Below, piece after piece: positions 15,364 through 23,633 of a DNA stretch of 64,000 bases. Within the stretch, counting starts at the first letter, position 1. Each line of letters opens with the position of its first letter. The stretch is from NCBI RefSeq assembly GCF_009765755.1, contig NZ_LMUV01000003.1:382402-446401 (forward strand), given 5' to 3'. The DNA is from Rhodanobacter sp. L36 (GTDB taxonomy: Bacteria; Pseudomonadota; Gammaproteobacteria; Xanthomonadales; Rhodanobacteraceae). Below the pieces are notes generated by a model that was given only the letters and a program-made list of their open reading frames with translations, made no database searches and was not told the origin of the DNA. The translations under genes and the position numbers were made by a program.

Positions 15364-16119
15364 TTATTTTTGTGGCTGATCCGCAGCGCGCAGCAACTCG
15401 GCCATGGCTGGTTTCCACAACGTCCAGTTGTGGTCGCCGGGCAACATGCGCACGTGACCGGCAGGTAGTTGTGGACTCATCAACTCGATCGGCGCACGCA
15501 AACGTTCGCTTGCGCCATAAGCGAGCCATACGCCTCGCGTCCGCGCCGGCTGGTTCGACCACTGCTTCATGTAGCGCCACAGCTCGCGTGAGTAAGTCGC
15601 CGGCCCCATCGTTTGCGCCGGGCCCGGATTCCATGCGGAAAGTCCGCCGGCGTTGCGCACCGCTTTCGGGATGTCGCTTTCGCCGAGGTAGGGCGACAGC
15701 AGCAGCATGCCGTCTGCTTCGCCGGGATAATCGCGGTCGTACATCAACGTACCCATGCCGCCCATCGAGATGCCGGCCAGCCACACCTGTCGATAGCCAT
15801 GACGTTTCAAGGGCAGCAGCACTTCATCGTGCAGCCGCCGCGTGGCCACGCCGTTTGTGTAGAACGGCATCGTGAGACCGACCAACATCACGTCGGCGTC
15901 AGGCCATTCGCGCTGGATGATTTGCGCCACGCCCTGTTTCTGCAATCCGTGCAGATCGTCGCCGCGACCGGGAAGCATCACCACGACGCGTTGTGCGGGC
16001 CGGGTCGCACGCACCAGTTCGGTCGGCAGCGGCCTGGTCACGTCACCAGGTGCTGCGCAACCAGCAATCGCCACAAGCGAGAGCATCAGGAAAGAGGCGG
16101 GCAACCAACGAAGAGACAT
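15364..16119 (-). CDS. Alpha/beta-hydrolase lipoprotein (esterase-like)
   Basis: A 251-residue putative lipoprotein hydrolase. The ATG at 16119 gives a lipoprotein signal with lipobox (LMLSLVAIAGC, cysteine 21). The hydrolase fold shows the oxyanion region VVVMLPGRGDDLHGLQ, a nucleophile elbow GISMGGMG, and a C-terminal histidine in PGDHNWTLWKPAM. Together these suggest a serine esterase or lipase anchored in an outer or inner membrane leaflet. The substrate is unknown. The ribosome-binding site is weak, and the frame stays open 18 codons upstream, but the lipobox argues for this start. Confidence 0.82.
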   Translation of the reverse strand: MSLRWLPASFLMLSLVAIAGCAAPGDVTRPLPTELVRATRPAQRVVVMLPGRGDDLHGLQKQGVAQIIQREWPDADVMLVGLTMPFYTNGVATRRLHDEVLLPLKRHGYRQVWLAGISMGGMGTLMYDRDYPGEADGMLLLSPYLGESDIPKAVRNAGGLSAWNPGPAQTMGPATYSRELWRYMKQWSNQPARTRGVWLAYGASERLRAPIELMSPQLPAGHVRMLPGDHNWTLWKPAMAELLRAADQPQK

Positions 16120-16310
16120 GGAACGAGGTGTGATCACTGCGCTTGATCCTTGGGGCCATGAAACATTCTTCACACGCCGGCGTATGGCCTGCGTGAGTAA
16201 GAGCCATGCTCAAGTGACCAAGGGCATCGCCTGGGTGTCATTGGGCCGACAAGGCAGCGCACACAGCGCAACATCGGTACCATCGCGGCACCAGATCGGA
16301 GCGAGCCGGC

Positions 16311-17627
16311 ATGACCACCATCGATCCCACCACGCCGCCCGCAGCAGAATCAGATCAGCTGCCCAAGCACACCACGCCTACGTGGGAAGTCGAGCTGCTG
16401 ATCTCCGGCGTTGCCGTGTTTGCCATGCTGCAGTTGCCCGGCTGGCTCGACGATCGATATTTCGCGTTGTTCCCGCGCTTCAATGCCGATTGGGCGGTGA
16501 TGCTGATGATGACCTACCTGTACCTGAAAAGTGCGGCGGTGATCCTGGCCATTACGTTTGCGCTGCATTTATCGCTGCGCGCGCGCTGGATCGCGAAAGT
16601 CGGCATGCATTCGGTTTATCCCGAGGGCGTGCGCTGGGAAAAACACCGCGTCGGACCGATACAGATGGAGATGGAAAAAAACCGCGACGGCAACGCGTTG
16701 CTGTCCATCGAACGTGCCGACAATCAGGCCACCATCATTTTTGCACTGGGCGTCGCGCTGGCAGCGAGCCTGCTCATGCTGACGATGCTGGTGGTTTGCG
16801 GCTTCATTCTCTCGCTGGCGTTCACCTGGTTGAGCGGCAGGCATACCCCGGCCGGTCCGTTGTTCCTCATCTGCATGATGGTGGTGATTGCGCCATTGGT
16901 GTTGCTCAAAAGTTTCGATCGGCTCTATGGCGCGCGTCTGAGTCAGCATGGTGCGCCACGACGCTGGCTGGCGAAGACACTGAACTTCTACGATCGCGTC
17001 GGCTTCGGACAGCGGTCCGGCGTGATGGCACTACTCGCGAGTCACGCGAACAGCCGCTTCCAGCAGTTATTTCTTTTTCTGATCTTCGGTGGCTTGACCG
17101 CCGCCGTGATGTTTCAGCTCAACACGCTGCAATCGCCGCAGCGGCTAGGCAGCTATCAGCTTTTTCCGAAAGCCGTCAACGGTGCGCGCGACATTCGCGG
17201 CGCGCATTACGACGATCAGCGCGACGCCGTGCATGATCCGGCCGTACCTTACGTGCCCAGTCTGGTGGTCGCCGGCCCTTACCTTCAGTTGATGGTGCCG
17301 TTTCAGCCCACCGAAGACACGCCGGCGCTCCAGAAACTTTGTCCAGCCGCCGTCGTTGCGGGAGAGGTTGCTGCACGGACGGCGTCCACGCTCGATTGCC
17401 TGGCGCGCATCCACCCAGTCACGCTTGACGGCGTTCCAATGGCCGCACTGCACTACGACGTTGCCAGCGATCCACGCACCCAGCGGCCGGCATTGCAGGC
17501 AATGATCGATGTGCGAGCACTCGCCTCGGGTCGCCACGAACTGCGCGTAACGCGCGCACCGATCGGTGAATTCCGCAGGGACGAAAGCGACGGCGGTGGC
17601 GAGGATGTGATTCCCTTCTGGCATTGA
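16311..17627 (+). CDS. Multi-pass membrane protein of unknown function
   Basis: A 438-residue protein I do not recognise. It has about five hydrophobic helices: VELLISGVAVFAMLQLPGW, a pair near VMLMMTYLYL and ILAITFALHL, one near ALGVALAASLLMLTMLVVCG, another near LFLICMMVVIAPLVLL, and a last at LFLFLIFGGLTAAVMFQL (about 250). The following roughly 170 residues lack membrane segments and should form a soluble domain, probably periplasmic. That domain contains two cysteines (KLCPAA, DCLARI) that could pair. It starts alone downstream of a divergent promoter region, and no partner gene is obvious. Confidence 0.75.
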   Translation: MTTIDPTTPPAAESDQLPKHTTPTWEVELLISGVAVFAMLQLPGWLDDRYFALFPRFNADWAVMLMMTYLYLKSAAVILAITFALHLSLRARWIAKVGMHSVYPEGVRWEKHRVGPIQMEMEKNRDGNALLSIERADNQATIIFALGVALAASLLMLTMLVVCGFILSLAFTWLSGRHTPAGPLFLICMMVVIAPLVLLKSFDRLYGARLSQHGAPRRWLAKTLNFYDRVGFGQRSGVMALLASHANSRFQQLFLFLIFGGLTAAVMFQLNTLQSPQRLGSYQLFPKAVNGARDIRGAHYDDQRDAVHDPAVPYVPSLVVAGPYLQLMVPFQPTEDTPALQKLCPAAVVAGEVAARTASTLDCLARIHPVTLDGVPMAALHYDVASDPRTQRPALQAMIDVRALASGRHELRVTRAPIGEFRRDESDGGGEDVIPFWH

Positions 17628-17681
17628 CTCGCGTCAGGTGAGCGAAGAGCTGACGCTGTGGTATCGGAAAAAAAGCGAAGC

Positions 17682-18998
17682 TCAGTGCCCGCTCGCCGTC
17701 ACTCGCCACACCGAGTCCCCCACGTCGTCCGCGACGACCAGCGCGCCCTCCTTGTCGAGCACCAGTCCGACCGGGGCGCCGAACAACTGCTTCTCGTCAT
17801 CCGAGTAAAAACCGTTGACGACTGTTTGCGGAATGCCGACCGGTTTGCCTTGCTGGAAGGCGACGAACACGACGGCATAACCGTTCAGCGGTGTGCGATT
17901 CCAGCTGCCGTGCTCGCTGATGAAAGCGCCGGTGTGATATTGCGCGGGGAGCGCGTTGTCGGCGGAAATCAGCAGTCCGAGCGGCGCCACGTGTGAACCG
18001 ATGGCGTAATCCGGCTTGATCGCCTTGGCCACCATGTCCGGCCGCTGCGGCATCACGCGCGTGTCCACATGCTGACCGTAGTAACTGTAGGGCCAGCCAT
18101 AGAAAGCGCCATCCTGCACAGACGTCAGATAGTCGGGCACGAGGTCGGCGCCGATTTCGTCGCGCTCGTTGGCGACGGCCCAGAGTTTGCCGGTGCTCGG
18201 TTCCCATTGCAGCCCGGTCGGATTGCGCAAGCCCGAGGCGTAGATGCGGCTTGCACCGGTGGCGACGTCGACTTCGAGTACGTCGGCGCGGCGGTATTCC
18301 ACGTCCAGTCCGTTCTCGGTGATGTTGCTGTTGGAGCCGACGCCGACGTATAGCTTCTTGCCATCCGCACTCGCCAGCAGCGGTTTGGTCCAGTGGTGAT
18401 TGATGGTGCTGGGCAGGTCGGTGAACGGCGCACTGGGTGCGTTGATCTGCGTTTCGCCGGCGACGTAGGGGAATTTCACGATGCCATCGGTGTTGGCTAC
18501 GTAGAGCGTGTCACCGATCAACTGCACGCCGAATGGAGAATTGAGATTCTGGATGAAGACATGCTTCTCCCATTCACCACCACCATTTTTCTTGCGCAGC
18601 AAGGTGATCTGGTTGCCGCCGGCGGCACTCTTGCCGGAGCGCGCCGTCACCAGCCCGGCGATCAGCTGCTTGGGCGTGGTGACCGGTTCGGTCTCGGGGC
18701 TGTTGGCTTCCACAACCAGGATATCGTCGTTCGGCAGCACGTAAAGTTGGCGTGGATGTTTCAGGCCGCTGGCGATTTTTTCGATCTGCAGACCCGCGGC
18801 GACCTTCGGCGTCTGGCCCGGCTTCCAGTTCGCTTTTTCCGGTACCTGCATCGGCGGTGTCAGGAAGCGCCGTGGTTGCGGCAGGGTTGGATCGCTGCCG
18901 GATTGTTGTGCCGAATTCATCGATGCCTTCTGATTGCAACCGGTCAGGATGCCGGCGAGCGCGAATGCCAGTGCGCCATGGCGAATGAGCTTATTCAT
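17682..18998 (-). CDS. PQQ-dependent sorbosone/glucose dehydrogenase-like lipoprotein
   Basis: A 438-residue lipoprotein (lipobox LAGILTGC, C21) with a six-bladed beta-propeller of the L-sorbosone/soluble aldose dehydrogenase family. Typical stretches are ASGLKHPRQLYVLPNDDILVVE, FGVQLIGDTLYVANTDG, RIYASGLRNPTGLQWEP, ERDEIGADLVPDY and GSWNRTPLNGY. Such proteins oxidise sugars or aldehydes in the periplasm with PQQ. Whether PQQ is made here cannot be judged. The gene overlaps the end of the DUF2231 gene by 8 bases, a common pairing in which the membrane protein may accept electrons (inference). GGGAGA precedes the ATG. Confidence 0.88.
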   Translation of the reverse strand: MNKLIRHGALAFALAGILTGCNQKASMNSAQQSGSDPTLPQPRRFLTPPMQVPEKANWKPGQTPKVAAGLQIEKIASGLKHPRQLYVLPNDDILVVEANSPETEPVTTPKQLIAGLVTARSGKSAAGGNQITLLRKKNGGGEWEKHVFIQNLNSPFGVQLIGDTLYVANTDGIVKFPYVAGETQINAPSAPFTDLPSTINHHWTKPLLASADGKKLYVGVGSNSNITENGLDVEYRRADVLEVDVATGASRIYASGLRNPTGLQWEPSTGKLWAVANERDEIGADLVPDYLTSVQDGAFYGWPYSYYGQHVDTRVMPQRPDMVAKAIKPDYAIGSHVAPLGLLISADNALPAQYHTGAFISEHGSWNRTPLNGYAVVFVAFQQGKPVGIPQTVVNGFYSDDEKQLFGAPVGLVLDKEGALVVADDVGDSVWRVTASGH

Positions 18999-19437
18999 GG
19001 ACGAAATCTCCCTTGGCGTAACGCGGTTGCAAGGCCATCACGACGTAGCTCACGCACAGCAGAAGCACCGTGCACAGCGACAGCCAGACATTGGCGGGAA
19101 CGATTTCGTAGGCATCGCGGCTGTGCACGAAAGCGTTGAAGATCGCCGCGATGATGGCCAGCAGGTTGAGCCAGAAATCGAACCGGTCCGCGCGCGTGGC
19201 GTAGCGCCTGGATGTGATCCACACCTGCGCCAGATTGATCAACCTCGGCACGATCGCGAACAGCAATCCGATGACAATGAGCCACGAGGCGCTTTTTCCC
19301 CACATCACCACGCCGGTGTGCGCGTAAGTGACATCGAAGATCAGCGCGGCGACGAAGAAGCCGAACGGGATCGGATTGAGAAGGCCGTAGATGGCATTCG
19401 CAAAAAAGGAGCGACGCGGCGCGGCAAGAGAGCTCAT
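18991..19437 (-). CDS. DUF2231 membrane protein
   Basis: A 148-residue inner-membrane protein with four helices (NPIPFGFFVAALIFDVTYA, WLIVIGLLFAIVPRLINLAQ, FWLNLLAIIAAIFNAFVHSRD, VWLSLCTVLLLCVSYVVMAL). The histidine and aspartate in the third segment and the HPIPF/NPIPF-type start are typical of DUF2231, a family often encoded beside PQQ- or heme-linked dehydrogenases. The open frame continues far upstream antisense to the amidase gene; the ATG at 19437 is where family similarity begins. It is first in an operon with the sorbosone dehydrogenase. Confidence 0.85.
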   Translation of the reverse strand: MSSLAAPRRSFFANAIYGLLNPIPFGFFVAALIFDVTYAHTGVVMWGKSASWLIVIGLLFAIVPRLINLAQVWITSRRYATRADRFDFWLNLLAIIAAIFNAFVHSRDAYEIVPANVWLSLCTVLLLCVSYVVMALQPRYAKGDFVHE

Positions 19438-19668
19438 GGCAACGGTCTCGGGCAGGAGGAATGGGAAAGCACGGACCTTCCGTTCGTCCGCTTCAGCGCG
19501 AACGCTAGTCGCGCGGGTGTGTACGACACGTCGGGACGCGGCGCAGGAAATAACGAAGCGCCACACATGCAACTCGCGTGAAACGTTCGTGCAAGTGATA
19601 CTGGCGGGACGCACTTGTACGCGTCCGCCGGCGCTTGCGATCAGATGCGATATGACCAGGGGGACATC

Positions 19669-21468
19669 ATGAAAACGCGTCGCGAATTTATTGCCCGTGC
19701 TCCGCTCGGCCTGCTCGGCCTGGCCGTGGCTTCCCGCATCAAGGCCGACGATGTCGATCCTCTGAAGCCGCCGCCGGGCACGCCCGGTGCGTTCAACACC
19801 GCGCCCGCGGTCGGACCGGAAGTAACCATCGCGACGTTCGCCGAAGCGGAGAAGCTGGCGCAGATCGCACTGACGCCCGCGCAGCGCACCATGGCCGCGG
19901 CCAACTGGCGCACGTCGATGGCGAGCATGCTCGAACGGCGTACCGGGCCGCGCAAAGTCGCGCTGGAAGATGGGCTCGCGCCTGCGACCGTGTGGAACCC
20001 GACCTTGCCCGAAAGCACGTCGGGCCCGGCGCACGATCGCTTTGCGCCAAGCCAGCGCGATCCGGGACCGCTGCCATCGAAGGACGATGACATCGCTTTT
20101 TCGCCGGTATCGCATCTGTCGCATTGGGTCCGCACGCGCAAACTCAGCTCGGTGCGGCTGACAAAGATCTACCTCGCGCGCATCAAGCGTTTCGATCCGA
20201 AACTGCGCTGCATCATCACGCTGCTGGAAACGCAGGCGCTCGCGAAAGCTGCGCAGGCCGATCGCGAAATCGCGGCGGGAAATTATCGCGGACCGCTGCA
20301 CGGCATTCCGTTCGGCGTGAAGGATCTGCTCGACACCGCCGGCATTCCAACGACCTATGGCGCCGAACCGTTTCGTCATCGCGTGCCGACGGCAGATGCC
20401 ACCGTGGTCAAGCGGCTCGACGATGCGGGCGCCGTGCTGATCGCCAAACTCAGCATGGGCGCGCTTGCGCTCAACGACATCTGGTTCGGCGGCCAGACCA
20501 TGAATCCGTGGTTGTTGCAGGAGGGCGCGTCCGGTTCCAGCGCGGGCCCCGGCGCGGCGACGGCCGCGGGGTTGGTGGGCTTCGCCATCGGCAGCGAAAC
20601 CGGCGGCAGCATCGTGAGTCCGTCGATGCGTTGCGGTGTCACTGGCTTGCGCCCGACGTATGGCCGCGTGCCACGCACCGGCGCTATGACCTTGTGCTGG
20701 AGCCTGGACAAGCTCGGCGCAATGACGCGTTCGGTGGAAGACACGATGCTTGTGCTGCATGCCATCAGCGGCCCCGATGGCATCGATGTGGCGAGCGTTC
20801 CCAGCCATCTCGACTACGACGCCGATGCGTCGGTCAAGGGTCTCAAGGTTGGCTACTTTCCGGCGTGGATGAAGCAGGATCCGGCAACCGACGTCGATCG
20901 CGCATCGCTTCAGGCATTGCGCAAGCTCGGCATGGTGCCCACCGAAGTGAGCTTGCCGGACTGGCCGTACGACTCGCTCAACCTGATCCTGTTCGCCGAA
21001 TCGGCTGCGGCGTTCGAGGAGCTCACGCTGAGCGGCAAAGCCGACGAACTCGGCGTGCAGACGCCCGATGCCTGGCCAAATCTTTTTCGCGAATCACGCT
21101 TTCTGTCGGCGGTGGATTTCGTGCAGGCCGATCGCTTGCGCCGCAAGGTGGCCATCGAAATGGCGCGCGTGATGTCGAGCGTGGACCTGCTGCTGGTGCC
21201 ATCGTTGCGCGACGAAATGCTGGTGATCAGCAACAACACCGGACACCCTTCGCTGACCCTGCGCACGGGTTTCGTCGAAGTGGCACAGGCGCGCAGCGAC
21301 TGGGCGCCCGACCCGAAGCATCCGCTGCCCACATTCTCGCCGCCGCGCCGTGTGCCCTACGGCGTGACCCTGATTGGACGTCTATTCGACGAAGGCACGA
21401 TCGCGCGGGCAGCGCTGGCGCTGGAACGCGAGATGGACGTGGCGGCGGAGCGGCCACCGGGTTTCTGA
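19669..21468 (+). CDS. Amidase-signature enzyme with Tat signal
   Basis: A 599-residue amidase-signature hydrolase. The ATG at 19669 follows AGGGGGA. The N terminus KTRREFIARAPLGLLGLAVA is a twin-arginine signal, so the enzyme is probably exported folded. The first about 150 residues hold a poorly conserved proline-rich segment. The core has the catalytic Lys-cisSer-Ser arrangement: K in GIPFGVKDLLDT, the serine-rich loop GASGSSAGPGAATAAG, and GSETGGSIVSPSMRCGVTG with the nucleophilic serine. It hydrolyses amides of unknown identity; GatA, a cytoplasmic relative, is excluded by the signal and context. Confidence 0.9.
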   Translation: MKTRREFIARAPLGLLGLAVASRIKADDVDPLKPPPGTPGAFNTAPAVGPEVTIATFAEAEKLAQIALTPAQRTMAAANWRTSMASMLERRTGPRKVALEDGLAPATVWNPTLPESTSGPAHDRFAPSQRDPGPLPSKDDDIAFSPVSHLSHWVRTRKLSSVRLTKIYLARIKRFDPKLRCIITLLETQALAKAAQADREIAAGNYRGPLHGIPFGVKDLLDTAGIPTTYGAEPFRHRVPTADATVVKRLDDAGAVLIAKLSMGALALNDIWFGGQTMNPWLLQEGASGSSAGPGAATAAGLVGFAIGSETGGSIVSPSMRCGVTGLRPTYGRVPRTGAMTLCWSLDKLGAMTRSVEDTMLVLHAISGPDGIDVASVPSHLDYDADASVKGLKVGYFPAWMKQDPATDVDRASLQALRKLGMVPTEVSLPDWPYDSLNLILFAESAAAFEELTLSGKADELGVQTPDAWPNLFRESRFLSAVDFVQADRLRRKVAIEMARVMSSVDLLLVPSLRDEMLVISNNTGHPSLTLRTGFVEVAQARSDWAPDPKHPLPTFSPPRRVPYGVTLIGRLFDEGTIARAALALEREMDVAAERPPGF

Positions 21469-21566
21469 GGAGCAGCGTTGGGCTGCCATCCGTGTCGATG
21501 CTGCGATCTTTATCGGGGCAGGGTGTTACGTTGCGCCATTCCAGAACTTTCCTGCAGGAGCTTTGC

Positions 21567-23513
21567 ATGTCACGTTTCCGCTTTGCCGAGCCGTTCCCCA
21601 ATACGCATGCGAGCAATGTGCGTTTCGCGTTTGCGGTTTCGATCGCACTGGCCGTGGGTGCGGCGAGTGCGCAGTCGCGAACGGACACGGTGCCGCCGCC
21701 GCAGGACACAGCGTATCCCGGCACGATTGCGCTGCAGGTCGATGCCAGCGACACGGTGCAGGGTATTTTCCGTGTGCACGAAAGCATTCCGGTGAAGGCG
21801 GGCGCATTGACGCTGCTCTACCCGCAATGGATTCCCGGCGATCACTCGCCCACCGGTCCGATCGCGATGCTTGCCGGACTTCGGCTCAGTGCCAACGGGC
21901 AACCGCTGGCGTGGAAGCGCGACAAGTACAACGTCTACGCATTCCACCTCGACGTGCCGGAAGGCGTATCGAGCATCGACGTCAATTTCCAGTACCTGTC
22001 CGAACGCAACGACGGCTTTGAAATCACCGACCGCATGATGGACATGGAGTGGAGCAAGGTGTCGCTGTATCCGGCGGGCTATTTTTCGCGCGGAATCACT
22101 TTCGCGCCGAGTGTGAAACTCGCGCACGGATGGCAACTCGGCACAGCGCTCGAAACGGCATCGCAGTCGGGCGATACCACGGCATTCAAGCTGGTGACGT
22201 TCAACCATCTTGTCGATTCGCCGATCTATGCGGGTCAGTATTTCAAGCGCGTGGACCTCACTTCGGCCGGCGGTGCGCCGGTGCACATGGACATCGTGGC
22301 GGACGCTCCGAAGTTTCTGGAAATGACGCCGGAACAGTTGAACGCGCATCGCGCGTTGGTGAAGCAGGCGACCACCGTATTCGGTTCGCATCATTACGAT
22401 CATTATGATTTCCTGTTTTCGCTGTCCGACCAACTGGGCGGCAACGGCACCGAGCACCACCAATCCAGCGAGGATGGACTGGGCGCTGACTACTTCACCG
22501 CATGGAGCGAGAACGCGCCCGATCGCGATCTGCTCGCGCACGAGTACGCGCATTCGTGGAACGGCAAGTTCCGTCGTCCGGCCGATTTGTGGACGCCGAA
22601 TTTCAACGTGCCGATGGGCGATTCACTGCTGTGGGTCTACGAAGGCCAGACGCAATACTGGGGCTATGTGCTGACTGCGCGTTCGGGACTCTGGTCGCAG
22701 CAGCAGTTCCGCGATGCGATCGCCATGACGGCGGCGAACTACCAGCGTAATCGCGCGGGTTTCCAGTGGCGCACGCTGGAGGACACCACCAACGACCCCA
22801 CCGCCGCGCGTCGTTCCAGCCTTCCGTATCGCAGCTGGCAGATGAGCGAGGACTACTACAGCGGCGGTCAGATGGTGTGGATGCAGGTAGACAGCAAGCT
22901 GCGCGCGCTCACGCATGATCGCAAGTCGCTGGACGACTTTGCGCGTGCGTTCTTCGGTGTCGACAACGGCAGCTATGTCACCAAAACGTACACCTTCGAC
23001 GACGTGACAACCGCACTGAATGGCGTGGCTCCGCATGACTGGGCGAGTTTTCTGCACGCACGCGTCAGCTCGATCAATCCACCGCTCGACGGCCTCGAAG
23101 GCAGCGGCTGGAAACTGGTCTACACCGACAAGGAAAGCGATTACGAAAAGCAGTACAACAGCCGTCCGGAACCGCCGCGCCATCTCTACAACTTCACCTG
23201 GTCGATCGGCCTGACCATGGCGGACCACGGTCTGGTGAACGATGTGAACTGGAACGGCGCGGCGTTCAAGGCCGGCGTCAGCACCGGCTCCACGGTGGTT
23301 GCGGTGAATGGTCAGGACTATTCGGAAGACGTGTTGAAAAGCGCGATCACCGCGGCCAAGGGCAACGCATCGGGGATCCGGCTGCTGCTGAAATATCAAG
23401 GCACCTATCGCACCGTTTCGGTGGACTACCACGGCGGTTTGCAATACCCGCATCTGGTTCGCGTGGAAGGCACGCCGGATTATCTCGGCGAGGTGGGTGC
23501 GGCGCGGAAATAG
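21567..23513 (+). CDS. M61-family glycyl aminopeptidase with PDZ domain
   Basis: A 648-residue exported zinc metallopeptidase. AGGAG precedes the ATG at 21567; the N terminus contains a signal-type hydrophobic segment (FAFAVSIALAVGAASAQ). The N-terminal beta domain (VHESIPVKAGALTLLYPQWIPG, GPIAMLAGLRLSANG) and the catalytic motif H325-E-Y-A-H329 in DLLAHEYAHSW, with the downstream glutamate in VYEGQTQYWG, identify family M61. A PDZ-like domain (about 560-640: GAAFKAGVSTGSTVVAVNGQ) closes the protein. It should remove N-terminal glycine or alanine from peptides in the periplasm. Both neighbours look independent. Confidence 0.93.
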   Translation: MSRFRFAEPFPNTHASNVRFAFAVSIALAVGAASAQSRTDTVPPPQDTAYPGTIALQVDASDTVQGIFRVHESIPVKAGALTLLYPQWIPGDHSPTGPIAMLAGLRLSANGQPLAWKRDKYNVYAFHLDVPEGVSSIDVNFQYLSERNDGFEITDRMMDMEWSKVSLYPAGYFSRGITFAPSVKLAHGWQLGTALETASQSGDTTAFKLVTFNHLVDSPIYAGQYFKRVDLTSAGGAPVHMDIVADAPKFLEMTPEQLNAHRALVKQATTVFGSHHYDHYDFLFSLSDQLGGNGTEHHQSSEDGLGADYFTAWSENAPDRDLLAHEYAHSWNGKFRRPADLWTPNFNVPMGDSLLWVYEGQTQYWGYVLTARSGLWSQQQFRDAIAMTAANYQRNRAGFQWRTLEDTTNDPTAARRSSLPYRSWQMSEDYYSGGQMVWMQVDSKLRALTHDRKSLDDFARAFFGVDNGSYVTKTYTFDDVTTALNGVAPHDWASFLHARVSSINPPLDGLEGSGWKLVYTDKESDYEKQYNSRPEPPRHLYNFTWSIGLTMADHGLVNDVNWNGAAFKAGVSTGSTVVAVNGQDYSEDVLKSAITAAKGNASGIRLLLKYQGTYRTVSVDYHGGLQYPHLVRVEGTPDYLGEVGAARK

Positions 23514-23633
23514 CTGAAACGGCAAGGCGCTCCATCGGCCACATCGCGATATGCGATAGTGCGCGCCTCGGCCTTCGGGCCGATGGCTGACGGGCGCGTG
23601 CTGAATGGCAAGGTGCCGGGGAAGCCGGGTCGC

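Noticed and set aside
17631-17656. Hairpin GCGTCAG / CTGACGC after the unknown membrane protein
   Set aside because: Only seven base pairs with a 12-base loop and no T-run; too weak to call a terminator.
19438-20808. Long N-terminal extension of the DUF2231 gene
   Set aside because: The extra residues are antisense to the amidase gene; family similarity begins at 19437.
20124-21566. Long in-frame extension upstream of the M61 peptidase
   Set aside because: The extension overlaps the amidase gene in another frame and has low-complexity Arg/Ala-rich sequence; the signal peptide and AGGAG at 21567 mark the true start.
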